Assembly: GCF_001513955.1 (NCBI RefSeq) | Contig: NZ_KQ948144.1 | Span: 254,853 to 318,852, forward strand | Direction of reading: 5' to 3' | DNA length: 64,000 nt | From: Streptomyces pseudovenezuelae | GTDB taxonomy: Bacteria > Actinomycetota > Actinomycetes > Streptomycetales > Streptomycetaceae | In this document: piece by piece, positions 1 through 8,437 of the stretch | Position numbering within the stretch: the stretch's first letter is position 1 | Layout of the letters: every line of letters begins with the position of its first letter | The notes under the pieces: model-generated | Databases searched by the model: none | Told to the model about the DNA's origin: nothing | What the model saw: the letters and a program-made list of their open reading frames with translations, nothing else | Translations under genes and position numbers: made by a program

Positions 1-539
1 TGCCGCATGAAGAAGGTGCCGAAGGCCGTCACGAGGGTCGGCAGGATGACCGTCTGGAGCTGGTTCGACCAGCCGAGGTCCGCCATCCACAGATACAGCG
101 GTACGACCGCCAGCTGCGGCGGGATCATCATCGTGCCGATGGTCAGCAGCAGCAGGAAGCCCGAGAACCTGAACCGCAGCTTGGCGAAGGCGAACCCGGC
201 CAGCGTGGAGAACAGCACCGTGCTGATCGTGATGGCGCCCGCCACGACCACGCTGTTCAGCATCGCCGTGCCGAGACCGGCCTCGTCCCACGCGGTCTGC
301 ATGTTCTTGAACAGGTTCCCGCCGAACCACAGCGGCGGCGGGGTCTCCGCGAGCCTGCGGTCGGTGCGCGAGGCCGCGATCGCGGTCCACACCAGGGGAG
401 CCAGCGAGACCAGCGCGAAGACCGCCAGGACCAGATAGGTCACCGGGCCCGCGTGCAGCTGCTTGCCCGCGCCCATCACCCGGCGGGACCGGCGCCCCTC
501 CTTACGGACCTGAGGCAACGTCAGTTCACTGGTGGTCAT
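1..539 (-). CDS. cebG: Cello-oligosaccharide ABC permease CebG, partial (C-terminus outside window)
   Basis: This is the N-terminal 179 codons of a MalG/CUT1-type inner-membrane permease; the rest lies left of base 1. The start is ATG at 537-539, overlapping the TGA of the upstream permease gene (ATGA), so the two are translationally coupled. A basic N-terminal tail is followed by hydrophobic helices (around YLVLAVFALVSLAPLVW) and by the MalG-like stretch MMIPPQLAVVPLY. Known for the family: it pairs with a MalF-type partner and a shared MsiK ATPase. The name CebG is inferred from the CebR box and the cebR-like regulator next door; the substrate is not proven by the sequence. Confidence 0.8.
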   Translation of the reverse strand, partial: MTTSELTLPQVRKEGRRSRRVMGAGKQLHAGPVTYLVLAVFALVSLAPLVWTAIAASRTDRRLAETPPPLWFGGNLFKNMQTAWDEAGLGTAMLNSVVVAGAITISTVLFSTLAGFAFAKLRFRFSGFLLLLTIGTMMIPPQLAVVPLYLWMADLGWSNQLQTVILPTLVTAFGTFFMR

Positions 540-1564
540 TGGGACTTCCTCAGACGTCGGGTGACCAGCAGATTGATCGCGGCGATGATCAACAGGATCA
601 GGAACATCGACCAGGCGATCGCGGACGCCTTGCCGAGGTTGCCGATGATCCAGCCCTGGTCGTACATGTACAGGCCGAGCGTCTGGTACTGGTGCTCGGA
701 GCCGCCCTTGGAACCGCTCACCCCGCCGAACAGCAGGGGCTCACCGAAGAGCTGGGTCGCGCCGATGGTGGAGACGACCACCGTGAACAGGATGGTCGGC
801 CTCAGCTGCGGGACCGTCACATGGAGGAACTGCTGCCAGCGGTTGGCCCCGTCGATCGCCGCCGACTCGTACAGATCGGCCGGGATCGCCTGCATCGCCG
901 CGAGGTAGATCAGCGCGTTGTAGCCGGTCCACCGCCAGATCACGATCGAGGACACCGCGAACTGCGAACCCCAGTCGGACTCACGCCAGTTGATCGGGTC
1001 GATGCCGACGAAGTCGAGCAGCCAGTTGACCATGCCGCCGTCCCACGAGTACAGCAGCGTGAAGACGAGGGTCGCGGCCGCCACCGAGGTGGCGTACGGG
1101 GTCAGCATCACGACCCGCCACACGGTCGAGCCGCGCAGCCGGTAGTTGAGCATGTGGGCGAGGCCGATCGCCGCCATCAGCTGCGGGACGGTCGAGATCA
1201 GGCCGATGGTGAAGGTGTTCTTGAGGGCGTTCCAGAAGAAGTCCGAGCTGAGCAGGTTCTTGTAGTTGTCCAGGCCCGCCCAGGTCTGGGTGTCCAGCGA
1301 GGACAGCTGCACGTCGTGCAGCGAGTACCAGGCCGTGTACAGCAGCGGGACGAGCGAGAACGCCCCGAAGATCACGAAGAAGGGGGCGATGAACACGTAC
1401 GGAGACGCCTTCATGTCCCAGCGGTACAGCCGGCTGCGCCAGGGGCCCTTGCCCTCGGGCGGCGTACCGCGACCGTCAGCGCCCCGGGCCGCGCCCGGCT
1501 GGGAGCCGGGCGCGGCCTCGACGCTCGACGCGGGATGCGCGAGTGCCTGCTTGGGGCTTGTCAC
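536..1564 (-). CDS. cebF: Cello-oligosaccharide ABC permease CebF
   Basis: MalF-type permease of about 342 residues. The GTG start at 1562-1564 overlaps the TGA stop of the upstream binding-protein gene (GTGA), which decides it over longer alternatives. The protein has an approximately 50-residue Pro/Gly/Ala-rich cytoplasmic lead, then six or so hydrophobic helices beginning at ASPYVFIAPFFVIFGAFSLV. The EAA loop is visible as YESAAIDGANRWQQF, the contact site for the ATP-binding subunit. It is the middle gene of a cebE-cebF-cebG operon with overlapping junctions on both sides. No ATPase gene is in view, consistent with use of a shared MsiK-type ATPase (family knowledge). Confidence 0.85.
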   Translation of the reverse strand: MTSPKQALAHPASSVEAAPGSQPGAARGADGRGTPPEGKGPWRSRLYRWDMKASPYVFIAPFFVIFGAFSLVPLLYTAWYSLHDVQLSSLDTQTWAGLDNYKNLLSSDFFWNALKNTFTIGLISTVPQLMAAIGLAHMLNYRLRGSTVWRVVMLTPYATSVAAATLVFTLLYSWDGGMVNWLLDFVGIDPINWRESDWGSQFAVSSIVIWRWTGYNALIYLAAMQAIPADLYESAAIDGANRWQQFLHVTVPQLRPTILFTVVVSTIGATQLFGEPLLFGGVSGSKGGSEHQYQTLGLYMYDQGWIIGNLGKASAIAWSMFLILLIIAAINLLVTRRLRKSQ

Positions 1565-2886
1565 TGGCCGAGCACGTCCTTGATCTCGTTCGTGGCAGCG
1601 TCCCAGCCCTGCTCGGGGGACTTGCCCTTCTGCTCGACCTGGAGGATGCCGATGTCGGTCAGCGCGGTGTTGATCGGCTGGTCCTTGATACCGAAGACCT
1701 GCGCCGGGATCGTCTTCGCCGAGTCGGAGAAGATCTGCGTGATCGGCGCGCTGCTGAAGTACTCCGTGGTGGCGGTGGCGGGCTTCAGGGTCGAGTACGC
1801 CGACGGGGTCGACGGGAAGCTGGCCTGCTTGGCGAAGACCTTGGCCTGCTGCTCGGGCGCCGTCAGCCACTTGGCCAGCGCGACGGCCTCCTTCTGGTGC
1901 TTGCCGGCCGTCGGCACACCGATGAACGAACCGCCCCAGTTGCCCGCGGTCGGCGCGGCCGCCACGTCCCACTTGCCCTTGCCGGCCTCACCCGACTTCT
2001 CCTGGATGTAGCCGATCATCCAGGCGGGGCAGGCCACCGTGGCGAAGGAGGCGTTCGCGTAGCCCTGGTCCCACGGCTTGTCGAACTGCTTGAGCTTCGC
2101 CGACATGTTGCTCGTCGCCACGGACATCGCGACGTCCCAGGCGTTCTTCACGCCGGCGGACTTGTCCCAGACGACCTTGCCGCTCTTGTCGTAGTAGCGC
2201 TCGCTCTCACCGTTGAGGACCGCGTTGTAGACGGAGGAGGCCGAGTCCACGAACTTGGTGCCGCTCGGCGCCTTCTTCATGTACTGCTTGCCGAGGTCGA
2301 CGTACTTGTTCCAGTCGCCCTTCCACTGTGCGGCGAGCTTGGTGCGGTCGGTCTCCAGACCGGCCTTCTGGAACAGGTCCTTGCGGTAGCAGATCGCCAT
2401 CGGGCCGATGTCGGTGCCGAGCCCGATCAGCTTGCCGTCCGCGGTGGTGGCCTGGGCGTTCTTCCAGTCCAGCCACTGCGACTTGTCGACGTCCTTGCCG
2501 AGGTCGACGAACTTGGAGCCCTGCGTCTGCACGGCCTCGGTGATGTTGCCGACCTCGATGGCCTGGATGTCGTCGGTGCCGGAACCGGCCTGGAGCCGGG
2601 TGAGGACCTTCGGCCAGTAGACGTCGGTGCGGGTGGTCACGTTCTCCTTGATGGTGATGTCCGGGTGCAGCTTCTGGTACTCGTCGTAGAGACCGGCCTG
2701 CTTGTAACCGAAGACCCCGAAGGTGCCGACCGTCAGCGTGGTCTTACCGCCGCCGGAGTTGTTGCCCGAGCCCGACGAGTCGCCGTCGTCGGAGTCGCCG
2801 GCGCAGCCGGCCAGCACTCCCGTGGTCAGTGCGGCGACGGCCGCCAGGGCCAACAGCCGGTGGGACCGGCGGGTAGTCGTGCGCAT
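1561..2886 (-). CDS. cebE: Cellobiose/cellotriose-binding lipoprotein CebE
   Basis: Extracellular solute-binding lipoprotein (family 1 SBP) of 441 residues. The ATG at 2884-2886 was chosen because AGGAGG lies 5 bases upstream; a 22-residue longer reading frame has no such site. The N-terminus is a lipoprotein signal: MRTTTRRSHRLLALAA..., then the lipobox LAGC followed by an acidic Asp/Ser/Gly linker. It is the first gene of the operon, 115 bp downstream of a perfect CebR operator. Inferred role: capture of cellobiose and cello-oligosaccharides for the CebFG channel. The family alone would allow other sugars; the operator is what points to cellobiose. Confidence 0.85.
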   Translation of the reverse strand: MRTTTRRSHRLLALAAVAALTTGVLAGCAGDSDDGDSSGSGNNSGGGKTTLTVGTFGVFGYKQAGLYDEYQKLHPDITIKENVTTRTDVYWPKVLTRLQAGSGTDDIQAIEVGNITEAVQTQGSKFVDLGKDVDKSQWLDWKNAQATTADGKLIGLGTDIGPMAICYRKDLFQKAGLETDRTKLAAQWKGDWNKYVDLGKQYMKKAPSGTKFVDSASSVYNAVLNGESERYYDKSGKVVWDKSAGVKNAWDVAMSVATSNMSAKLKQFDKPWDQGYANASFATVACPAWMIGYIQEKSGEAGKGKWDVAAAPTAGNWGGSFIGVPTAGKHQKEAVALAKWLTAPEQQAKVFAKQASFPSTPSAYSTLKPATATTEYFSSAPITQIFSDSAKTIPAQVFGIKDQPINTALTDIGILQVEQKGKSPEQGWDAATNEIKDVLGQ

Positions 2887-3001
2887 TGCGTCCTCCTGTT
2901 GCCTGACGTGCCGACCCCCCGGCCAACTGCGTTGTTGGGCCCTTTGGTTCATGCTGCGGCTCGGGCGGGGAACGTGCGGGATGTTTATGTGTCAGGTACC
3001 G

Positions 3002-3015
3002 TGGGAGCGCTCCCA
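3002..3015. promoter_or_regulatory. CebR operator (14-bp palindrome)
   Basis: TGGGAGCGCTCCCA, a perfect 14-bp palindrome, extended by one matching pair to 16 bp. It equals the known CebR box of Streptomyces. It lies between the divergent cebE and cebR genes, 115 bp upstream of the cebE start, where it can repress cebEFG. CebR binding is released by cellobiose/cellotriose (established for the family). Confidence 0.92.
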
Positions 3016-3241
3016 CAAGTGATGTGTTGAAGGTTCGCGGGTCGGAGCGAGGGTGTCAAGGGAGTGGGCGAGGAGAGATGCCTTCAGTTATCAGCCCGTT
3101 AACTGGACCCACTCGGCACGGCCGTCGCTCGCGCGGACGGCCGTCCGGAGCGGGGGGTGGCGGCCCCCGCGACAGTCACGTCCGCACGCGGGACTGTTAA
3201 ATTCCAGGCCAGCTTAGATACACGGTGGGAAGGCGGAGCCC

Positions 3242-4297
3242 ATGGCAAGCCACGGAGCGCGGAGCCGAAGCGGTGGCCGGCCCACCCTTGAGGAGGTCGC
3301 CGCGCGCGCCGGCGTGGGCCGGGGCACCGTGTCCCGGGTCATCAACGGCTCGCCGCGGGTCAGTGACGCCACGCGCGCGGCGGTCGAGGCGGCGGTGGCG
3401 GAGCTCGGGTACGTCCCGAACACGGCCGCGCGCGCCCTGGCGGCCAACCGGACGAACGCGATCGCGCTGGTCGTGCCCGAGCCGGAGACACGGTTCTTCG
3501 CGGAGCCGTACTTCTCGGACATGCTCAAGGGAGTCGGCGCCGAGATCTCGGAAACCGAGATGCAGCTCCTGCTGATCTTCGCGGGCAGCGACCGCGAGCG
3601 ACGCCGGCTGGCCCAGTACCTGGCCGCGCACCGGGTCGACGGCGTCCTGCTGGTGTCGGTGCACGCCGACGACCCGCTCCCCGACCTGCTGTCCCAGCTG
3701 GAGATCCCGGCGGTGATCAGCGGTCCGCGCTCGGCGGGGGAAACGCTCCCGTCCGTGGACTCCGACAACTACGGCGGCGGCCGCTCGGCCGTGGAGCACC
3801 TTCTGGCCGGGGGCCGCCGCACGATCGCGCACATCACCGGCCGCCTCGACGTGTACGGCGCCCAGCGGCGCGTCGACGGCTACCGGGACGCGTTGCGCGA
3901 CGCGGGCCACGAGGTGGACGAGCGGCTGATCGAGCCCGGTGACTTCACCGAGGAGGGCGGCCGGCGGGCGATGACGAACCTGCTGGCCCGCCGTCCCGAC
4001 CTGGACGCGGTCTTCGCCGGCTCGGACGTCATGGCGGCCGGCGCCCGCCAGGTCCTGCGCGAGGAGGGTCGCGGCATCCCCTCGGACGTGGCCCTGATCG
4101 GCTACGACGACTCGGCCATAGCCCGCCACATGGACCCGCCCCTCACCAGCGTCCGCCAGCCCATCGAGGAGATGGGCCGCCACATGATCGACCTGCTGCT
4201 CTCGGAGATCGCCGACCGCCGCCCCGCGGTGTCCCGGGAACTCGAGCGCCGCCAGGTGGTCCTGGCCACGGAACTGGTGGCGCGGGCGTCGTCCTGA
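3242..4297 (+). CDS. cebR: LacI-family cellulose-utilisation repressor CebR
   Basis: A 351-residue LacI/GalR regulator. The N-terminal helix-turn-helix and hinge are plain: PTLEEVAARAGVGRGTVSRVING, then TRAAVEAAVAELGYVPN and ARALA. The remainder is a periplasmic-binding-protein-like effector domain ending in the usual LTSVRQPIEEMG block. It is transcribed divergently from cebE with the CebR palindrome in the intervening 355 bp. The start ATG at 3242 follows GGGAAGG about 10 bases upstream. Known for CebR: represses cebEFG and bglC, induced by cello-oligosaccharides. It could be another sugar-specific LacI protein, but the operator match makes that unlikely. Confidence 0.9.
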   Translation: MASHGARSRSGGRPTLEEVAARAGVGRGTVSRVINGSPRVSDATRAAVEAAVAELGYVPNTAARALAANRTNAIALVVPEPETRFFAEPYFSDMLKGVGAEISETEMQLLLIFAGSDRERRRLAQYLAAHRVDGVLLVSVHADDPLPDLLSQLEIPAVISGPRSAGETLPSVDSDNYGGGRSAVEHLLAGGRRTIAHITGRLDVYGAQRRVDGYRDALRDAGHEVDERLIEPGDFTEEGGRRAMTNLLARRPDLDAVFAGSDVMAAGARQVLREEGRGIPSDVALIGYDDSAIARHMDPPLTSVRQPIEEMGRHMIDLLLSEIADRRPAVSRELERRQVVLATELVARASS

Positions 4298-4336
4298 CCT
4301 CGATGCCGTCAAGAGGTTGAACGCAAGGATCACGAA

Positions 4337-4355
4337 AGGCCGGTGGCGCCGGCCT
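4337..4355. terminator. Short hairpin between convergent cebR and SDR gene
   Basis: Inverted repeat AGGCCGG-TGGCG-CCGGCCT (7-bp stem, 5-base loop) in the 93-bp gap between two convergent genes. There is no U-tract, as is common in Streptomyces. Confidence 0.5.
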
Positions 4356-4390
4356 GGACGGTGGCGGGACCGGGCAGTCAGGATGTCTCC

Positions 4391-5287
4391 TCAGGACGTC
4401 TTGAAGTAGTGGCCGGCCTCCAGGTCCGGGATCAGCGCGGGGTGCTCCGGCCGCCAGCCGAGCAGCTCTCGGGTGAGCGCGCCCGAGGCCCGCATGCCGA
4501 TGGCGGCGAAGCGGCCGAGCCAGCCGAAGTGGTCCGTCGCCTGCTCGGGGGCCACGCTCGTGACCGGCACGCCGAGCCCCCGTCCGACCGTCTCGGCGAT
4601 CTCGCGGAACGGCACCCCCTCGTCGCCGATCGCGTGCAGCCGCACGCCCACCGGTGCCGCCTCCAGCGCCAGCCGGAACAGCCGGGCCGCGTCGAGCCGG
4701 TGGACGGCCGCCCAGTGGTTGGAACCGTCGCCCACCATCGCCGAGACACCCTTGGTGCGGGCGTGGTCGATGAACATGGGCACGAAACCGGTGTCGCCCT
4801 CGCCGTGCACGCTCGGGGGGAGCCTCAAAACCATGGAGCTCACCCCGCGCTCGGCCAGCGCGAGCGCCGCGCCCTCCGAGGCGAGCCGGTGATGGCCGGG
4901 GGAGCGGGGGTCGGCCGGGTCCTCCTCGGTGCCGACGCGTCCCGGCGCGGTCAGCAGCCCCGAGGTGACCACGAAGGGCTTGCCGGTGTCTTCGAGCACC
5001 TCGCCGAGGGCCTCGATCGCCCTGAGGTCGGCCTCGCCGGAAGCGGCCAGAGCGGTGAAGTCGTGGATGAACGCCAGGTGGGCGACCCCGTCCGCCGCCT
5101 GTGCGCCCCGGCGCAGGCTGTCGAGGTCGGTCAGGTCCCCGCGGTGCACCTGCGCGCCCGCGGTCTTCAGCGCCTCCGCGGACCGGTCCGAGCGGGCGAG
5201 GCCGACGACCTCGTGCCCGGCGTCGAGCAGCTCCCGGGTGACGGCGGAACCGACGAAGCCGGTCGCACCGGTGACGAATACACGCAT
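4391..5287 (-). CDS. NAD(P)-dependent epimerase/dehydratase-like SDR oxidoreductase
   Basis: A 298-residue extended/atypical short-chain dehydrogenase. The dinucleotide-binding motif GATGFVG sits at the N-terminus (MRVFVTGATGFVGSAVTRELL), followed by LARSDRSAEAL, which suits NADP preference. The protein resembles the nucleoside-diphosphate-sugar epimerase group widely used as a stand-alone oxidoreductase in actinobacteria; a classical YxxxK active site is not obvious, so the reaction is unknown. It is divergent from a LysR gene 181 bp away, the classic arrangement for a LysR-controlled target, so regulation by that neighbour is likely. Confidence 0.75.
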   Translation of the reverse strand: MRVFVTGATGFVGSAVTRELLDAGHEVVGLARSDRSAEALKTAGAQVHRGDLTDLDSLRRGAQAADGVAHLAFIHDFTALAASGEADLRAIEALGEVLEDTGKPFVVTSGLLTAPGRVGTEEDPADPRSPGHHRLASEGAALALAERGVSSMVLRLPPSVHGEGDTGFVPMFIDHARTKGVSAMVGDGSNHWAAVHRLDAARLFRLALEAAPVGVRLHAIGDEGVPFREIAETVGRGLGVPVTSVAPEQATDHFGWLGRFAAIGMRASGALTRELLGWRPEHPALIPDLEAGHYFKTS

Positions 5288-5380
5288 GGTGATCCTTCGC
5301 TGTGAACGGGTGAAGCGGATGAACGGGTGAATGCCTCTTCAGCGTGCGAAGGCAAGGCCGCGGCAGTCCAAAGCCTGTTT

Positions 5381-5396
5381 CGTATGACGCAATACG
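5381..5396. promoter_or_regulatory. Candidate LysR-type operator
   Basis: CGTAT-N6-ATACG palindrome (CGTATGACGCAATACG) in the divergent SDR-lysR intergenic region. It holds a T-N-A dyad like LysR-family sites. No other comparable dyad was seen in this gap. Assignment is by position only. Confidence 0.4.
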
Positions 5397-5468
5397 GATC
5401 AGGCATCACCGCAGGTGGCGGGCGTTATGAGCGGAAGACTGCCGTGCGGGCGGTCGTACGCTTCAGGC

Positions 5469-6299
5469 ATGACCGACCTCGACCTCCGGCTGGTCCGGTA
5501 CTTCACGGCCGTCGCCGAGCACCGGCACTTCGGCCGGGCCGCCGAAGCGCTGCACATCACGCAGCCGTCGCTGAGCCGGCAGATCCGGCGACTGGAGCAG
5601 CAGCTCGGCGCGCGGCTGCTGGAGCGGACCCCGCAGGGGAGCCGGCTCACCGGGGCGGGGGAAGTCTTCCTGCCCCGGGCGAAGGCACTGCTGCGCTCGG
5701 CGGCCCAGGCGGCGAGCCTGGCCCGGGCGGCCGCCGAGCCGAGCCGGATCACCGTGGGGTACACGACGGGGATCATCGTCACCCCGGCGGTGCGCGCCCT
5801 GCGCGAGCGCTTCCCGGACGCCGACGTCAGGACCGCGCACGTCGACTGGACCGAGCGGACCACGGTCCTGCCCGAGCTCAGGGTCGACGTCCTGGTGACC
5901 CGGCTGCCCTTCCCGACCGACGGGGCGCAGGTGACGGTCCTCTACGAGGAGCCCCGGGCGCTGGTGCTCCCGGTCGGCCACCGCCTCGCGGGCAAGGAGT
6001 CCGTCACCCTCGACGACATCTCCGACGAGCCGCTGGTCCGGGTGGCCGACGAGACCTGGAACGCGTACTGGCGCATCGATCCCCGTCCGGACGGCCGCCC
6101 GGCACCGGACGGCCCGCTGGCCGACGCGCTGGAGGACAAGTTCGAACTCGTCGCCTCCGGACAGGCCCTGGCCATCACGGCCTTGCCCCGGGCCGGAACG
6201 CTCCGCCCCGATGTCACCGCGGTCCCGATGCACGGTGTCGAGCCGGCCCATGTGGTCCTCAACGCCGCGCGGACCTTCCTCAAGGCGCCCGGCTCCTGA
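5469..6299 (+). CDS. LysR-family transcriptional regulator
   Basis: A 276-residue LysR regulator. The winged helix-turn-helix is at residues 1-60: LVRYFTAVAEHRHFGRAAEAL then ITQPSLSRQIRRLEQQLGARLLER. The C-terminal part is a type 2 periplasmic-binding domain with the typical ITVGYT entry strand. The start at 5469 (MTDLDLRLVRYF) gives the canonical LysR N-terminus; an upstream in-frame ATG at 5415 would add an atypical 18-residue tail. No clear Shine-Dalgarno precedes either start. It probably controls the divergent SDR gene. It is followed by a very strong hairpin that insulates it from tRNA-His. Confidence 0.85.
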   Translation: MTDLDLRLVRYFTAVAEHRHFGRAAEALHITQPSLSRQIRRLEQQLGARLLERTPQGSRLTGAGEVFLPRAKALLRSAAQAASLARAAAEPSRITVGYTTGIIVTPAVRALRERFPDADVRTAHVDWTERTTVLPELRVDVLVTRLPFPTDGAQVTVLYEEPRALVLPVGHRLAGKESVTLDDISDEPLVRVADETWNAYWRIDPRPDGRPAPDGPLADALEDKFELVASGQALAITALPRAGTLRPDVTAVPMHGVEPAHVVLNAARTFLKAPGS

Positions 6300-6303
6300 A
6301 ACG

Positions 6304-6345
6304 ACCTCAGCCGGTGACCTTGTTTCCAAGGTCACCGGCTGAGGT
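6304..6345. terminator. Strong bidirectional terminator
   Basis: Perfect 18-bp stem (6304-6321 with 6328-6345) around the 6-base loop GTTTCC, between the convergent lysR gene and tRNA-His. It ends 3 bases from the encoded CCA of the tRNA. Confidence 0.9.
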
Positions 6346-6348
6346 GAT

Positions 6349-6425
6349 TGGGGTGAGTGACGGGACTTGAACCCGCGGCCACCTGGACCACAACCAGGTG
6401 CTCTACCAACTGAGCTACACCCACC
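6349..6425 (-). tRNA. tRNA-His (anticodon GTG)
   Basis: On the minus strand the sequence folds as a cloverleaf. Acceptor GTGGGTG pairs with CACTCAC (one G-U pair). The D-arm begins TAGCTCAG, the anticodon loop is TTGTGGT with anticodon GTG, and the T-arm is GGGTTCAAGTCCC. A G at position -1 faces C73, the identity element of tRNA-His. CCA is genome-encoded. Confidence 0.97.
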
Positions 6426-6501
6426 ATGTTCGGCTGTTCGGATCTCTCCGACCGGCCGAGAAAAAGTGTACAGGGTCCGAAGGGGTGCTCGCGCCCGGCT
6501 T

Positions 6502-7104
6502 TTACCGCCCTGGCAGGACGTGCTTCGCGGCGATCGTCTTCGCGGTCTCGGAGTCGGGTCCGGGCTGCGGGACGAAGATCGCCTCGCGGTAGTAGCGCAG
6601 CTCCGCGATGGACTCGCGGATGTCGGCGAGGGCGCGGTGGTTGCCGTTCTTGTCCGGGCTGTTGAAGTAGGCCCGCGGGTACCAGCGCCGGGCGAGCTCC
6701 TTGACGGAGCTGACGTCCACGATGCGGTAGTGGAGGTAGTCCTCCAGAGTGGGCATGTCCCTCAGCAGGAAACCGCGGTCGGTGCCGACGGAGTTGCCGC
6801 ACAGCGGGGCCTTGCCGGGTTCCTTGACGTGCTCGCGGACGTAGGCGAGGACCTGCTCCTCGGCGTCGGCGAGGGTCGTCCCGCCGGCCAGCTCGTCGAG
6901 CAGCCCGGACACGGTGTGCATCTGACGCACCACCTCCGGCATCGTCTCCAGCGCCTGGTCCGGCGGGCGGATGACGATGTCCACACCGTCGCCGAGCACG
7001 TTGAGCTCGGAGTCGGTGACGAGGGCGGCAACCTCGATGAGCGCGTCGTCGGACAGCGAGAGGCCGGTCATCTCGCAGTCGATCCACACCATGCGATCGT
7101 TCAT
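6502..7104 (-). CDS. ornA: Oligoribonuclease (3'-5' exoribonuclease)
   Basis: A 200-residue DEDDh exonuclease that degrades 2-5 nt RNA (and pGpG) to mononucleotides in the cytoplasm. Exo I motif is WIDCEMTGL with Asp9 and Glu11; Exo III is HRALADI carrying the catalytic His and Asp. Length matches the family. ATG at 7102-7104 has AGGG 7 bases upstream. It lies directly downstream of adpA on the same strand, separated by a hairpin at 7166-7200; adpA-ornA linkage is conserved in Streptomyces, where OrnA affects development (established). Part of its expression may come from adpA read-through, an inference from the layout. Confidence 0.95.
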   Translation of the reverse strand: MNDRMVWIDCEMTGLSLSDDALIEVAALVTDSELNVLGDGVDIVIRPPDQALETMPEVVRQMHTVSGLLDELAGGTTLADAEEQVLAYVREHVKEPGKAPLCGNSVGTDRGFLLRDMPTLEDYLHYRIVDVSSVKELARRWYPRAYFNSPDKNGNHRALADIRESIAELRYYREAIFVPQPGPDSETAKTIAAKHVLPGR

Positions 7105-7165
7105 GCGAACACCCTACGGCTGACGTTCGCCTTTGTGGCGCCCCGGGCGGTGCCGGGCGCCTGGA

Positions 7166-7200
7166 ACGCCGGGCGGACCTTCACAGGTCGCGCCCGGCGT
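7166..7200 (-). terminator. Hairpin between adpA and ornA
   Basis: Stem ACGCCGGGCG/CGCCCGGCGT continued by GACCT/AGGTC with one bulged base and a TCAC loop, 15 pairs in all, starting 7 bases past the adpA stop. It probably ends or attenuates adpA transcripts before ornA. Confidence 0.75.
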
Positions 7201-7207
7201 CAGGACG

Positions 7208-8437
7208 TCACGCTCCGCTGCGCTGCCCCGGCAGACTCGCCCGGCCGCCGCCGACGTACAGCTCGCGGCCGTTGTCGGAGGGCGGGCCCACGGGGGCCGG
7301 GGTACGGCGGGTCTGCAGCGGTACCGGACCGCTCTCCGGGTGCAGCGGGACGGGCGCGCTGGGCGCGGGACCCGTCGGGCCCCCCATCGGACCGTCGCTG
7401 TCCACCGGCCTGTCGCCCTGCGGACGGCGGGCCCGGTACGCGGCCCGGTAGGCGGCCGGGGACGACCCCAGCTGCCGCCGGAAGTGCCCGCGCAGCGCCA
7501 CCGGTGAGCGGAAGCCACAACGGCCCGCGACCTCGTCCACCGAGTAGTCCGACGTCTCCAGCAGACGCTGTGCCTGCAGCACCCGCTGCGTGATCAGCCA
7601 CTGCAGAGGGGCCGAACCCGTCAGCGAGCGGAACCGGCGGTCGAACGTACGACGGCTCATGTACGCCCGCGCCGCCAGCGTCTCCACGTCGAACTGTTCG
7701 TGGAGGTGCTCCAGCGCCCAGGCGACGACCTCGGCGAGCGGGTCGGCGCCGATCTCCTCGGGTAAAGACCTGTCGAGGTAGCGCTCCTGACCGCCCGAGC
7801 GGCGCGGCGGGACCACCAGACGGCGGGCCAGGGCCCCGGCCGCCTCGTTGCCGTGGTCCGTCCGCACGATGTGGAGACAGAGGTCGATTCCGGCCGCGGT
7901 ACCGGCCGAGGTCAGTACGTCGCCGTCGTCCACGAAGAGTTCTCGTGGATCCACGTGCACCGACGGGTAGCGCTTGGCCAGCGTCGGCGCGTACATCCAG
8001 TGTGTCGTCGCGGGGCGGCCGTCCAGCAGGCCAGCCGCCGCCAGTACGAACGCGCCGGTGCACAGTCCTACTATCCGGGCGCCCTCTTCGTGTGCCCGGC
8101 GCAGAGCGTCGAGCGCCTCCTCCGGTGGCGGAGAAGTGATCGAGCGCCAGGCCGGTACGACGACCGTGCCCGCGCGTGAGATCGCTTCCAGGCCATGCGG
8201 TGCGGTGAGTTCCAGGCCCCCTGTGGTCCGCAGTGGGCCTTCCTCGCCGCCGCACACCAAAAGGCGGTAGCGCGGCACGCCGGCGTCCTGGCGGTCAATC
8301 CCGAACACCGACAAAGGTATGGAACTCTCGAAGATGGGGCCGCCGCTGAACAGCAGCACCGCGACGATCTCCTTGCGGCGTCGCCCGGAAAGTTTCCGGG
8401 CCGCGGCTTCCGGCGCGGCGGTGGAGTCGTGGCTCAT
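7208..8437 (-). CDS. adpA: AdpA (BldH), global developmental transcription factor
   Basis: A 409-residue AraC-family activator central to Streptomyces aerial growth and secondary metabolism. Residues about 20-200 form a DJ-1/PfpI (GATase1-like) dimerisation domain (VLLFSGGPIFESSIPLSVFG, GLCTGAFVLAAAGLL). Residues about 230-340 carry two AraC helix-turn-helix units (FDVETLAARAYMSRRTFDRRF and YSVDEVAGRCGFRSPVALRGHF). The C-terminal 70 residues are a Pro/Gly/Arg-rich tail. ATG at 8435-8437 follows GAGGGGGG. Codon 225, in the linker between domains, is TTA, so translation should depend on the bldA tRNA. The linker sequence and gene order match AdpA exactly as known. Confidence 0.97.
   Translation of the reverse strand: MSHDSTAAPEAAARKLSGRRRKEIVAVLLFSGGPIFESSIPLSVFGIDRQDAGVPRYRLLVCGGEEGPLRTTGGLELTAPHGLEAISRAGTVVVPAWRSITSPPPEEALDALRRAHEEGARIVGLCTGAFVLAAAGLLDGRPATTHWMYAPTLAKRYPSVHVDPRELFVDDGDVLTSAGTAAGIDLCLHIVRTDHGNEAAGALARRLVVPPRRSGGQERYLDRSLPEEIGADPLAEVVAWALEHLHEQFDVETLAARAYMSRRTFDRRFRSLTGSAPLQWLITQRVLQAQRLLETSDYSVDEVAGRCGFRSPVALRGHFRRQLGSSPAAYRAAYRARRPQGDRPVDSDGPMGGPTGPAPSAPVPLHPESGPVPLQTRRTPAPVGPPSDNGRELYVGGGRASLPGQRSGA
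7763..7765 (-). promoter_or_regulatory. TTA codon in adpA (bldA control point)
   Basis: Leu225 in DRSLPEEI is encoded by TTA on the minus strand. TTA is very rare in Streptomyces and read only by the bldA tRNA. Position in the inter-domain linker is the conserved one. Confidence 0.95.
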
